From Nitrospirota bacterium (lineage in GTDB: Bacteria > Nitrospirota > Thermodesulfovibrionia > Thermodesulfovibrionales > Dissulfurispiraceae), in the NCBI GenBank assembly GCA_023476565.1, contig JAMCVZ010000005.1:1-36313 (forward strand): a DNA stretch of 36,313 nt, given 5' to 3'. Below, in pieces: positions 18,366 to 26,302 of this stretch (positions are counted from its first letter, which is position 1; the number at the start of each line of letters is the position of its first letter). The position numbers and the translations under genes are program-made. The notes under the pieces were generated by a model. It was not told where the DNA came from. It searched no databases and saw only the letters and a list, made by a program, of their open reading frames with translations.

Positions 18366-18398
18366 GGCTCAAGGGCTCGGCGCCCTTGAGCCTTTTTT
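18366..18398 (+). terminator. Rho-independent terminator after the MFS gene
   Basis: A perfect 11-base stem (GGCTCAAGGGC / GCCCTTGAGCC) with a 5-base loop is followed by six T residues. It is 24 bases after the transporter stop and ends the plus-strand operon. Confidence 0.93.
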
Positions 18399-18521
18399 GC
18401 TCTTCAGGCGGACACACTGCTACAGAGGAAAAGACGGCCACAATAATCAAATAAGAATCAGCCTTCATCGGGTTTTGTCCTGTTTAGAAATTGCGGTTCG
18501 AGCTTTGATTATTGCCTCGGT

Positions 18522-20219
18522 TTAAAGGGCCACCACCCGGTCCCTGCCCTCCTCTTTCGCCCGGTAGAGGGCTGTGTCAGCCGCCCGCAAAAGCTCATCT
18601 GCAGTCGTACCGTGTTCCGGAAAGGCGGCAACTCCCATAGAGACGGTGATGGCATCGAGAGATTTGCCGCGATATATTATGGTTGTATGCCCGGCCTCTT
18701 TCCGCAACTGCTCGGCCCGCTGCCGGGTGTTCTCCAGGGATGTCTCGGGCAGTATAATCACGAATTCCTCGCCCCCGTAACGGCAGGCGAAGTCCTCCTC
18801 ACGAATGCCCCTTTGGAGGCAAGCGCCGAGCTCACGGAGAAGCATATCGCCGGCCTCATGGCCGAAGGTATCGTTAAACCTTTTGAAGTGGTCGATATCG
18901 AGCATGATTATCCCGAGAGGATATCCCTTACGCGATATCCGGTGCAGTTCCCTCTCCAGCAATTGCTCCATATGGCGCCTGTTGAACAGGCCTGTAAGAG
19001 AATCATGTATGGACTGGCTGTACAGGATCTCACGCAACCTGAAATTTGCGAGCAGAAGCGCGATACTTTCCGCCACGGTAAGCGCCAGCCGCCGCTTGTT
19101 TTCTATTATGTGCTTCCGCACCTCTTCAGAATAACTGAACCAGTTTGAGTCGAAGAGCAAATGCAGCAGGCCTATGGTCTCATTCTGGGCCATCATCGGC
19201 ACGCAGAGGTAGGCGGCATCCAGCGCATGCTTTATATGGGGGCAGATCACTTCGGGACGGGTGGCATCCACCTGGTGTATCCGTCCGAGCCGCAGAGCCC
19301 AGCACTCATCCGTTCCCATCACCTGCTCCCCGGGCTTGATGTCTCCCCAGGAAACTATGGATTCCAAAGTGTTTTTCGGTTCATTGAGCAGGTACACTGC
19401 GCCCGATTCCTTTGAGAATATATCTTGAACGAATTTGGCGATAACGGTATGGGCTTCTTCAAAGGTGGCACTGGCCTGGAGCAGACTATCCATTTCGCTG
19501 AGCAGTTCAATCTCCCGGTTACGCTGTTCAAGCTCATTCACATAACTTGAAAGGTCTTTATTCGCCTTTTGCAATGCCTCTTCCGCGCGCTTGCGCTCAT
19601 GCATCTCACGGTTGAGCATGTAGAAGATCCCATAAAGTATGGTAAAACTCAGGAGAGTGCCAAGCAATTGTTTCGACATAAGGCCCTTTGCATTCTCCAT
19701 CGTTAGAAAACCGAGATGCGCCAGCGACGCCTCTTCCTCTTTAAACATCCTGTTTATCACATCATTTACGGCATTATGAATCTCCCTCCCCTCGGTAATA
19801 AGCCCGCTCTGTACCACAGCGTTCAATCCGCTTTTCTTCCGCAGTTCGATTGATTCCCGGAAATTGGCAAATCTCTTCCTGATCAAAGGCTCAAGGATAT
19901 CAAGCCTCTGCTGCTGGTCGGGCTTATCTGCAAATAACTTTCCGAGTCCCTCTAATTCCCCATCGACAGTTCTGAGCGCACCGTCGTAATACGGGACGAG
20001 GTAGTCCTCTTCTCCGGTTATAATATAATTGTTCTTATCGATCTCTGCCGAAGCAATCTGAGCTGACAGTGATCCAAGTCTCTCGATGGCGCTGAAGGCA
20101 CGCGATCGAAGCTTGCCGATAGTGGTAAGCTCAGCCATGCTTAAATAGGAAGATACCGTAAATACGGCAAAAATCAACAGCGCAAGCCCGAAACCGATAG
20201 CTGTCACATTCCTTTTCAT
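18522..20219 (-). CDS. CHASE3-GAF-GGDEF diguanylate cyclase
   Basis: A 565-residue membrane sensor enzyme that makes cyclic di-GMP from GTP. A transmembrane helix at residues 7-29, a helical CHASE3-like periplasmic domain (EIDKNNYIITGEEDYL near 58-73), a second membrane helix near 185-200, a coiled coil, a GAF domain (about 240-395) and a GGDEF domain follow. The active site reads YGGEEF, and an inhibitory I-site RxxD (REED) sits exactly 5 residues before it, so product feedback is likely. No EAL domain is present. It is transcribed away from the CBM48/sigma operon; the shared 360-base gap may control both. A role in surface attachment would suit the neighbours but is not shown. Confidence 0.93.
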   Translation of the reverse strand: MKRNVTAIGFGLALLIFAVFTVSSYLSMAELTTIGKLRSRAFSAIERLGSLSAQIASAEIDKNNYIITGEEDYLVPYYDGALRTVDGELEGLGKLFADKPDQQQRLDILEPLIRKRFANFRESIELRKKSGLNAVVQSGLITEGREIHNAVNDVINRMFKEEEASLAHLGFLTMENAKGLMSKQLLGTLLSFTILYGIFYMLNREMHERKRAEEALQKANKDLSSYVNELEQRNREIELLSEMDSLLQASATFEEAHTVIAKFVQDIFSKESGAVYLLNEPKNTLESIVSWGDIKPGEQVMGTDECWALRLGRIHQVDATRPEVICPHIKHALDAAYLCVPMMAQNETIGLLHLLFDSNWFSYSEEVRKHIIENKRRLALTVAESIALLLANFRLREILYSQSIHDSLTGLFNRRHMEQLLERELHRISRKGYPLGIIMLDIDHFKRFNDTFGHEAGDMLLRELGACLQRGIREEDFACRYGGEEFVIILPETSLENTRQRAEQLRKEAGHTTIIYRGKSLDAITVSMGVAAFPEHGTTADELLRAADTALYRAKEEGRDRVVAL

Positions 20220-20579
20220 TAAATCTCCAGTGGTATTGTGGTGAAGGCATGTAATGAATCTGCTTTCCTCGGCGCCTTTTGACAGACCTGCTATTTAAAT
20301 TATAGGGCTAATTTTTTGAAGTTGCACCGGATGGAATCGGTCCGGGCGCATAACCTCCAGGCACGGTATCCGCAACCCCTATGTCCCTTTCAGCCGTGGC
20401 GTGCAAAGACTTCACTTTCGAATAGATTTTCGATGAGGCAATTCGCATCATTGACAGTATTCGCTGCCGGTCATTATGATAGCTGAATCATGCCGGAAGC
20501 AAATACGGTCAAGGAGGGGGTCGCACTATCTTCACGCAGCCTGACCTTAATTCTTATGCAACGATAGGGTAGACCTTTG
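20220..20579. other. Divergent control region without a gene
   Basis: About 360 bases lie between the start of the diguanylate cyclase gene and the start of the lipoprotein gene. I see no RNA gene, no long ORF and no clear sigma-70 or ECF promoter by eye. A 25-codon frame at 20490 resembles nothing. Promoters for both directions are expected here. Confidence 0.4.
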
Positions 20580-20966
20580 ATGCAATCCCAAAAATATTTT
20601 GCCAATACCATAACAAGTCCCCCCGGCAAAGTTTTTTTATGGCTTTTTTTTGCTGTTTTTCTCTCCGGGTGCGCCCTGAAGAACCTGTCGCCCGAGATTG
20701 TCGAAGGCGGCGTAAGGTTTTCCATTAAGGCACCTGACGCAAAAAGGGTCGCCATTGCAGGAAGCTTTAACCGGTGGGACACTGCCAAAGATGCCCTTTC
20801 CGGTCCCGATGGTGACGGCGTATGGAGTATAACCCTGCCTTTAAAAGACGGCCGCTATGAATACCTCTTTCTCATAGACGGAGAAAAATGGCTGCCCGAC
20901 CCCTCTGTCCCGTCCGTGAACGACGAATTCGGCGGAAGAAATTCGGTCATATACATCCGGAGGTAG
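20580..20966 (+). CDS. Lipoprotein with CBM48/AMPK-type glucan-binding domain
   Basis: A 128-residue lipoprotein: a hydrophobic signal at about 17-30 ends in the lipobox LSGC, with Cys31 the lipidated residue. Residues 38-128 are one beta-sandwich like the glycogen-binding domain of AMPK beta and the CBM48 domain of branching enzymes. It has AGSFNRW and DGEKWLPDPS, keeping the two tryptophans that grip alpha-glucan in the AMPK domain. No catalytic domain is present, so it may capture or sense glucan at the envelope. ATG at 20580 is preferred to the TTG at 20577; the ribosome site is weak. It precedes a sigma factor and an anti-sigma factor that carries the same domain. Confidence 0.82.
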   Translation: MQSQKYFANTITSPPGKVFLWLFFAVFLSGCALKNLSPEIVEGGVRFSIKAPDAKRVAIAGSFNRWDTAKDALSGPDGDGVWSITLPLKDGRYEYLFLIDGEKWLPDPSVPSVNDEFGGRNSVIYIRR

Positions 20967-21014
20967 TTTCAGGGCCTGTAACCTTTTCGATTTCTCTTCG
21001 TCTTATATGTAGAA

Positions 21015-21581
21015 ATGAATGGTGATATGCAGGCAATTGAGGAATACTTGGTCATCAAACAATGCATGGACGGCAATGCAGAGGCATATGCCATTCTGGT
21101 CGAGAGGTATAAAGGCATGGTTTACAATATAGCATATAGAATGCTCGGAGATGCCGAGGCGGCAAACGATATAGCCCAGGAGAGCTTTATCTCCGCATAT
21201 GTCGGCTTAAAGGATTTCAAGCGGAGTGCGAAATTCTCCTCGTGGCTCTGCAGCATCGCTATCAACAAATGCAGGGATTATCTGAGAAGCAAAAAGGATA
21301 CCGTTTCAATTGATGAGATAGCAGAGGCGTCTGCCGCCGGGACGGCAACTCCCGAAGATGCAGCATGCAACAGGCAGATGGCGCAGGGAATACAAACAGC
21401 CCTCAATGAATTGCCCGAAGATTACTGCGAGGCAATTGTTCTGAAGCACATCGAGGGGCTGGATTACAAGGAGATGGAGGATATTTTGGGGGTCAGTGCA
21501 AATGTTCTCAAGGTAAGAACCCATAGAGGCAGGGAGATGTTGAAAAAACTCCTGAAGGAAGGGGGGGTTATCGATGAATAA
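21015..21581 (+). CDS. ECF-type RNA polymerase sigma factor
   Basis: A 188-residue alternative sigma factor of the RpoE/ECF group. Region 2 spans about residues 25-90 (ERYKGMVYNIAYRMLGD, ANDIAQESFISAY, FSSWLCSIAINKCRDYLR) and region 4 about 125-182 (ALNELPEDYCEAIVLKH, then the helix-turn-helix with LGVSANVLKVRTHRGREML). It should direct RNA polymerase to the genes of this operon or others when released by the anti-sigma factor encoded next, whose gene overlaps by 8 bases. ATG at 21027 is an alternative start with a somewhat better ribosome site. Target promoters were not identified. Confidence 0.93.
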   Translation: MNGDMQAIEEYLVIKQCMDGNAEAYAILVERYKGMVYNIAYRMLGDAEAANDIAQESFISAYVGLKDFKRSAKFSSWLCSIAINKCRDYLRSKKDTVSIDEIAEASAAGTATPEDAACNRQMAQGIQTALNELPEDYCEAIVLKHIEGLDYKEMEDILGVSANVLKVRTHRGREMLKKLLKEGGVIDE

Positions 21582-22227
21582 AGATATGGACATAATCCAT
21601 AGGCTGCTTGACGGAGAAGTGCCCGAAGAAGAAAAGAGAGAGATTTTGGACAGGATGGATTCCGACCCTGTCCTGAAAAAAGAGTTTAATGAGCTCGAGA
21701 AGGCTCTTTGCATGGTAAAAAACAGCGACAGGTTGGCCGTTCCCGAGTCCTTTACATCGGATGTGATGAGGAGATTGCCGGCATGCAGGGTTTCACCTGT
21801 GAAAAGGATCGGGGATTTTCTTTTCGAAGGCAGGATATTGAAATGGAATATGGCTGCCGCACTGGCAACGGCGTGTTTATTGATAATAGCCTTTGCAGGA
21901 ATTTTCCAGTCCTGGGAAAAACAACACCCGGTCTCATATATCAATGCTTCATCGGAGCCGACCGTTACGGTAAAGATCAACTTTTATGCGCCGGGGGCAA
22001 AGACAGTCTCCGTCGCGGGAAACTTTAACAAGTGGAAGGTTAATGAGAACGCCCTGAGAAAGCAGGACAACGGTGTCTGGACCATAGAGATACCTTTAAA
22101 ACCGGGAATATATAACTATATGTTTGTTGTTGACGGCAAAGTCTGGATGACGGACCCGAATGCCGAATCGTATCGGGACGACGGGTTCGGCTACAGGAAC
22201 GCTGTATTAAAGGTTGCTAAATTGTGA
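21574..22227 (+). CDS. Membrane anti-sigma factor with periplasmic CBM48-like domain
   Basis: A 217-residue single-pass protein. The cytoplasmic N terminus (1-75) has the short helices of anti-sigma domains (HRLLDGEVPEEE, LDRMDSDPVLKKEF), but no HxxxCxxC zinc motif. A membrane helix covers about 91-112. Residues 130-217 form a beta-sandwich like the AMPK/CBM48 glucan-binding domain: AGNFNKWK with Trp154 and DGKVWMTDPNA with Trp191. The simplest reading is that glucan binding outside changes the hold on the sigma factor inside. It overlaps the sigma gene and has a strong GGAAGGGGGGG ribosome site. The CBM48 domain may instead serve structural or cell-wall roles. Confidence 0.85.
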   Translation: MNKDMDIIHRLLDGEVPEEEKREILDRMDSDPVLKKEFNELEKALCMVKNSDRLAVPESFTSDVMRRLPACRVSPVKRIGDFLFEGRILKWNMAAALATACLLIIAFAGIFQSWEKQHPVSYINASSEPTVTVKINFYAPGAKTVSVAGNFNKWKVNENALRKQDNGVWTIEIPLKPGIYNYMFVVDGKVWMTDPNAESYRDDGFGYRNAVLKVAKL

Positions 22228-22238
22228 GGGCAAAGAGA

Positions 22239-23318
22239 ATGAGAAGGATCTTTTTATTCGTGACAATACTCGCTTTATTCGCGATTTGTGGAGCGGCAGG
22301 GGCCGAAACAGGACAGAAGGCCGCCGCTGAGATAAGGTCTTCTATCGAAAAGTCTGCATTTTCACAGGCAGCAAAGGAACTGCTCCTTAAAAAGGCATAT
22401 GATGCGGCGAACGCGGGCATACCGCCAGACGATGTCGCTATTGTTATCGATAGAGGTCTCAGGCAGGGCGCGGACAGCAGGACGATGGAAGGATTTCTTG
22501 ATACAGCCGTAAAAGTAAGAAAACAGAACCTGCCGGTCAGACCTGTCCTGGACAGAATACAGCAGGGCCTGTCAAAGGGTGTGCCTCCCGGGAGGATTCT
22601 TGATGTTACAGAACGGTTAGCGGAAAAACTGAACCGCGCCGGCACTCTTACCGGCAATCTCACGCAAAGCGGTGTAAAAGCGGATAATGACCGGGAAAAG
22701 GAAAATGCCATACAGACTGTTGCCAGGGCGCTGGAAAGGTCGATCCCTGAGAATGCCATTACACAGGCAGGGCTCAGAGTGAAAAAACATAATTACCCCC
22801 TCTCGATATTTGGCGGGGCAGTTGATATGATGACCAATCTCGTGGAAAGCGGCGTGTCAGTTGAGAGGGCGGCACGGCTGGTGAACAAGGCGCTGGATAA
22901 AGGCTATTCTGAAAAGGATATGTCGAGGATGGAGAGGGAAATAGCCGGTGAGCTTAGAGAAGGCAGGAGGATGGAAGACGCGGTAAAAAGGATGGAGTCT
23001 GTAATGGAGCGGGGCAGCTTTGGACAGGGCTACAAAGGCATGGACAGCGGGCAGATGCGTCCGGGTGGTGCAGGCGGCGGCCCGGGTATGGGCGGTTCAG
23101 GCATGGTCGGTCCGGGCGGTGCAGGCATGGTCGGTCCGGGCGGTGCAGGCATGGGCAGTCCGGGTGGTGCAGGCATGGGCGGTCCGGGTGGTGCAGGCAT
23201 GGGCGGTCCGGGTGGTGCAGGCATGGGCGGTCCGGGTGGTGCAGGCGGCGGCCCGGGTGGTGCAGGCGGCGGCCCGGGTGGTGCAGGCGGCGGCCCGGGC
23301 ATGGGCGGCAGGAGATAA
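22239..23318 (+). CDS. Exported repeat protein with Gly/Met-rich tail
   Basis: A 359-residue exported protein of no family I recognise. The start RRIFLFVTILALFAICGAAGA is a signal peptide with probable cleavage after AGA. Residues about 25-265 are helical with a loose repeat of the form G-(I/V)-P-x-x-x-V-x-x-x-(I/V)-x-x-G, for example AGIPPDDVAIVIDRGL and KGVPPGRILDVTERL. The last 90 residues are almost only Gly, Pro, Ala and Met, built of GGPGGAGM units. ATG at 22239 gives a cleaner signal peptide than the GTG at 22224, which overlaps the anti-sigma stop. Two relatives follow. A surface or matrix protein under the sigma factor is a plausible role, by inference. Confidence 0.72.
   Translation: MRRIFLFVTILALFAICGAAGAETGQKAAAEIRSSIEKSAFSQAAKELLLKKAYDAANAGIPPDDVAIVIDRGLRQGADSRTMEGFLDTAVKVRKQNLPVRPVLDRIQQGLSKGVPPGRILDVTERLAEKLNRAGTLTGNLTQSGVKADNDREKENAIQTVARALERSIPENAITQAGLRVKKHNYPLSIFGGAVDMMTNLVESGVSVERAARLVNKALDKGYSEKDMSRMEREIAGELREGRRMEDAVKRMESVMERGSFGQGYKGMDSGQMRPGGAGGGPGMGGSGMVGPGGAGMVGPGGAGMGSPGGAGMGGPGGAGMGGPGGAGMGGPGGAGGGPGGAGGGPGGAGGGPGMGGRR
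23059..23311 (+). repeat. In-frame tandem repeat coding GGPGGAGM units
   Basis: Near-identical 24-base units (GGTCCGGGTGGTGCAGGCAT plus GGGC) repeat through the region, then 18-base units (GGCGGCCCGGGTGGTGCA) finish it. The DNA copies are almost identical, which points to recent slippage or recombination. Copy number should vary among strains. Confidence 0.85.
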
Positions 23319-23334
23319 TAAGGAGTGCAAGATA

Positions 23335-23988
23335 ATGTTCAGAAGCCTCCCATTAACATTAATAGTAGCAGCGGCAAGCCTGCTGGCATTCGGGAGGATT
23401 TCAGATGCGACAACCCTTGATGAGGCCGAAGCACAGGTTGAAAAACAGGCTACGGAAAAGAGGTTAACTGTGAAGGAAAAGACAGAGGCGATTACCGTTT
23501 TGCAGAACCTGGTAGCAAAGGACGTTCCCGTCGGGCATGCTTACAGAGTGGTTGAGGCAGGCATCGATCAGGGGATCAAAAGCAAGGCGCTTGCCGGGAT
23601 AGCAAGGTCGATAGAATCTGTTGAGCCTAAGGCAAGGGGTGATGCAGCGTTTGTAGCTAAATGCACTATAAGCAACAAATACAATATTCGGGATACGGTA
23701 AGTTTAATGGCTATATTTAAGCAGAGTGTGAAGGCAGGAATTCAATCTGAGAGGGTCTCAGAAGTTATGACGAGATCAATAAACAAAGGTCTCAATGGCA
23801 ATAGCATTATGATTATTATGGAGAGGTATGCTGTTCATGTGAAATCAGGGATGTCTTCTGAGAGGGCAATGGAGCGAGCGTCTATTCCTGCGGAGATGAC
23901 CGGAGGGGGAATGGGTAGCAGCTTGGGAATCGGGTATGGTCGGGAATGGATAAAATCTCCGGCCGGGATGGGAGAGAACGGGTCTTGA
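23335..23988 (+). CDS. Exported paralog with short Gly-rich end
   Basis: A 217-residue exported protein closely related to the product of the gene at 24085. The signal peptide (LPLTLIVAAASLLAFG) leads into DEAEAQVEKQATEKRLT, almost the same as its neighbour, then a helical body with the G-(I/V)-P/Q-repeat pattern (KDVPVGHAYRVVEAGIDQGI; AGIQSERVSEVMTRSINKGL). The tail is short (TGGGMGSSLGIGYG) and ends SPAGMGENGS, so the long Gly repeat is missing or lost. ATG at 23335 follows AAGGAG by 9 bases. The frame continues upstream into the previous gene's repeat, which is a shadow. Function unknown; probably arose by tandem duplication. Confidence 0.75.
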   Translation: MFRSLPLTLIVAAASLLAFGRISDATTLDEAEAQVEKQATEKRLTVKEKTEAITVLQNLVAKDVPVGHAYRVVEAGIDQGIKSKALAGIARSIESVEPKARGDAAFVAKCTISNKYNIRDTVSLMAIFKQSVKAGIQSERVSEVMTRSINKGLNGNSIMIIMERYAVHVKSGMSSERAMERASIPAEMTGGGMGSSLGIGYGREWIKSPAGMGENGS

Positions 23989-24084
23989 TGAAAATTAAAC
24001 TTGATTAAGGAGGTGATAATAATAGAAGACACTATGAAGTCTCTTAGTTCAAGCCAGAAAAAATATAACGTGGAGGAGAAGACA

Positions 24085-24924
24085 ATGTTAAGGAAAATCT
24101 TATCAGTAACAATAGTGGCAAGCCTGCTGGCATTCGGGGGGATTGCAAATGCGATAACCTTTGATGAGGCCAAGGCACAGGTTGAAAAACAGGCTACGGA
24201 AAAGAGGTTAACTGCAAGGGAAAGGACAGAGGCGGTCACCGTTTTGCAGAACCTGGTGGAAAAGGGCGTTCCCGTGGAGCATGCGTCCAGAGTGGTTGAT
24301 GCCTGCATGGATAAAGGCATAAGGGGCAAGGAGCTTGCCAGTATCGCCCGCTCTATCGAATCGGCTACCCCTGATGCACGGGACGAGGCAGCCACAGTTG
24401 CTGCTGCTGCCGTTGCGCACAACTACAGGACAAGGGACGTGGTAAAGACGGTAGAGGCTGTAAATATCGCGGTAAAGGGCGGGGCGAAACCCGAGACCTC
24501 TGCTAAGGTGGTAACAAGAGGTATAGACAAGGGTCTAAGCGGAAACGCTATCAAAAAAGCGGCTAGAAACTATGGAACCGATATAAAAGAAGGTACACCT
24601 CCTGAAAAGGCAATGGAGCGTGCCACAAGCAATATGGACAGGATAGGTTCAGGAATCGGGCATGGCACAGGCATAGGTAGCGGTTCAGGTATGGGCAGCA
24701 GTTCAGGCACGGGCAGCAGTTCAGGCATAGGCGGCAGTTCAGGCATGGGCGGCGGTTCAGGAATCGGGCATGGCACAGGCATAGGTAGCGGTTCAGGTAT
24801 GGGCAGCAGTTCAGGCACGGGCAGCAGTTCAGGCATGGGCGGCGGTTCAGGCATGGGCGGCGGTTCAGGAATCGGGCATGGCACAGGCATAGGTAGCGGT
24901 TCAGGCATGGGCAGCCGCAGATAA
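24085..24924 (+). CDS. Exported paralog with Gly/Ser-rich tandem-repeat tail
   Basis: A 279-residue exported protein. After a signal peptide (LSVTIVASLLAFGGIANA) come the shared DEAKAQVEKQATEKRLT segment and a helical body with the same repeat pattern (KGVPVEHASRVVDACMDKGI; GGAKPETSAKVVTRGIDKGL). The last 95 residues are Gly, Ser, Met, Thr and Ile in GMGSSSGTGSSSG blocks broken by GIGHGTGIGSGSG. ATG at 24085 has TGGAGGAG just upstream; the 28 codons before it lack a signal peptide. The paralog at 23335 aligns along the body. Low-complexity tails of this kind occur in surface, fibre or matrix proteins of many bacteria; the function here is unknown. Confidence 0.78.
   Translation: MLRKILSVTIVASLLAFGGIANAITFDEAKAQVEKQATEKRLTARERTEAVTVLQNLVEKGVPVEHASRVVDACMDKGIRGKELASIARSIESATPDARDEAATVAAAAVAHNYRTRDVVKTVEAVNIAVKGGAKPETSAKVVTRGIDKGLSGNAIKKAARNYGTDIKEGTPPEKAMERATSNMDRIGSGIGHGTGIGSGSGMGSSSGTGSSSGIGGSSGMGGGSGIGHGTGIGSGSGMGSSSGTGSSSGMGGGSGMGGGSGIGHGTGIGSGSGMGSRR
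24646..24921 (+). repeat. Higher-order in-frame repeat coding a Gly/Ser tail
   Basis: An 18-base unit (GGCAGCAGTTCAGGCAYG-like) is nested in a longer repeat of about 108-111 bases that begins with GGTTCAGGAATCGGGCATGG; full or partial copies start near 24646, 24757 and 24864. The near identity of copies implies recent duplication. Confidence 0.85.
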
Positions 24925-25011
24925 ACCACATTTCATTTTAAGTATCTTGCAGGCTGTGACCATCAGGGAGGCGTATGCCTCCCTGCAATAATTTTTTGAA
25001 AAGGAGAGACC

Positions 25012-25791
25012 ATGCTGTCCGATAAGGTAATGAATTCAGTGATGTGCCTATTCATCGTATTGGTGTCCGGTCTTGTTGTCGCATCAAAGGCATCGGGTGG
25101 AGTAATCCTTGATGCCGGAATCAGGGAAACATATGAGGATAACCTCAACGGCTCTCCGGCGGACGCTGACAAGAAAGGAGATTTTTACACAACAGTATCG
25201 GCTTCTGCAGGCGGATATACAGAGGTCGTCGATGGCACGTACCTCTTTTTACGAGGCGACGCAGCAACCTATCTGTACAGCAAGTACAATGACCTTAATG
25301 CTACGCTTGGCGGCATCAGCGCCGGCGTGTATAAGGAACTGGGTGATGTATTTTCAGCCCAGCTTGCGCTGAAGGGTAAGTTAAAGAACTTTAAGGGAAC
25401 TCTGCGTGACAGCAGCGCCTATGGCGGAACCTTTGAGCTCAAGCAGCAGATTTCGCCTGACTTCTGGATAAAAGAGGGCTATGAATATGAAAAGAACGAT
25501 GCAGACTCCAGGCTCTTCAGTTACAACGGCCACTCGGTCGGCGTATGGTCGGGATACCTGATTACACCGAAGACCATGTTCAACCTCGGCTATAGTTATC
25601 TTACCCGCAAGTATGAGGATGCTTTTGGTTTCAGGACAAAATCCCATACAATCTCAGCGGGCATTGTGAGGGAACTTGTGAAAAAGGTATATGTCAATCT
25701 TGGCTACGACCGGCAATTTAATGATTCCAATGTTGCAAATACAGACTACAAAAATAATATTTACACCCTCGGTGTAACCTATAGTTTTTAA
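25012..25791 (+). CDS. Outer-membrane beta-barrel protein
   Basis: A 259-residue exported protein with alternating hydrophobic strands ending in aromatic residues and a C-terminal YSF, the Phe-ending signal read by the BAM complex. The signal peptide lies at about 8-30. Strand pairs such as GISAGVYKELGDVFSAQLALKG and YVNLGYDRQF are typical of small 10-12 strand barrels related to bacterial outer-membrane beta-barrel families. The ATG follows AAGGAGAG. It sits between Gly-rich exported proteins and could anchor or export them. No substrate can be named. Confidence 0.82.
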   Translation: MLSDKVMNSVMCLFIVLVSGLVVASKASGGVILDAGIRETYEDNLNGSPADADKKGDFYTTVSASAGGYTEVVDGTYLFLRGDAATYLYSKYNDLNATLGGISAGVYKELGDVFSAQLALKGKLKNFKGTLRDSSAYGGTFELKQQISPDFWIKEGYEYEKNDADSRLFSYNGHSVGVWSGYLITPKTMFNLGYSYLTRKYEDAFGFRTKSHTISAGIVRELVKKVYVNLGYDRQFNDSNVANTDYKNNIYTLGVTYSF

Positions 25792-25803
25792 AGGAGGTCG
25801 GAA

Positions 25804-26256
25804 ATGCGCGCATTAAAAATAGTATCTGTTTGTGTCTTCGCAGCAGCTATGCTTTTCTCTGGTATTGCGCTGGCTCAGGAGAGCAAGGGTGACAGGATGA
25901 AAGAGCGCATTACGGGTTTTGGAAGCGGCACCGGTTTTGGAAGCGGCGGGGGATTCGGGAGCGGCAGCAGGGCAGTAGACGGCTTCGGAGGCTCGATGAG
26001 TTCGAGGGGCTCGGTGAATACAGGCTTTGCTTTCGGCAGTGGATTTCAGCCGGATACCCGCAGCGGACCAATGAGCAGCGGCAATGCAGCGGCAACCGGC
26101 AATCCGGGAACCTCCGGCGGCGGATGGCCATCCGGCATGACGTCGGGAGGGGGATGGCCAACGGGCAGCACGGCAACCTCCGGCGGCGGGTCAATGAGCA
26201 GCGGTAATGCAGCGGCAACCGGCAATCCGGGAACCTCCGGCGGCGGGCAACGCTGA
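25804..26256 (+). CDS. Small exported Gly/Ser-rich protein
   Basis: A 150-residue protein with a clear signal peptide (VCVFAAAMLFSGIALA, cleaved before QESKGD). The mature part is low complexity: FGSG repeats, then two copies of MSSGNAAATGNPGTSGGG around residues 90-107 and 131-148. It shares no body with the three paralogs upstream but matches their style. AAGGAGG lies upstream of the ATG, 12 bases after the barrel gene, and a terminator follows, so it closes the operon. Function unknown. Confidence 0.75.
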   Translation: MRALKIVSVCVFAAAMLFSGIALAQESKGDRMKERITGFGSGTGFGSGGGFGSGSRAVDGFGGSMSSRGSVNTGFAFGSGFQPDTRSGPMSSGNAAATGNPGTSGGGWPSGMTSGGGWPTGSTATSGGGSMSSGNAAATGNPGTSGGGQR

Positions 26257-26270
26257 CAACTTTCCGGCAA

Positions 26271-26302
26271 GATGGGCAATGTACCCGTTGCCCATCCTTT
26301 TT
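26271..26302 (+). terminator. Rho-independent terminator of the surface operon
   Basis: Stem GATGGGCAA / TTGCCCATC (9 perfect pairs) with an 8-base loop is followed by C and five T residues, 15 bases after the last gene of the run. Confidence 0.9.

Noticed and set aside
20490-20567. 25-codon frame with an internal AAGGAGG
   Set aside because: Too short, no ribosome site before its ATG, and no recognisable pattern.
23030-23330. Minus-strand Pro-rich and Thr-rich open frames
   Set aside because: Any frame through a GC-rich tandem repeat stays open; no start signals and no family.
23020-23334. Long frame that would extend the second exported protein upstream, with Ala/Trp/Arg/Val repeats
   Set aside because: It is a shadow frame of the Gly-rich tandem repeat; the ATG at 23335 has AAGGAG and a proper signal peptide.
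24646-24921. Regular repeats that might be taken for a CRISPR array
   Set aside because: Units are tandem without unique spacers, in frame within a gene, and no cas genes are present.
24570-24931. Minus-strand frames with PMPEPLPM-type repeats
   Set aside because: Shadows of the Gly/Ser repeat of the gene on the plus strand.
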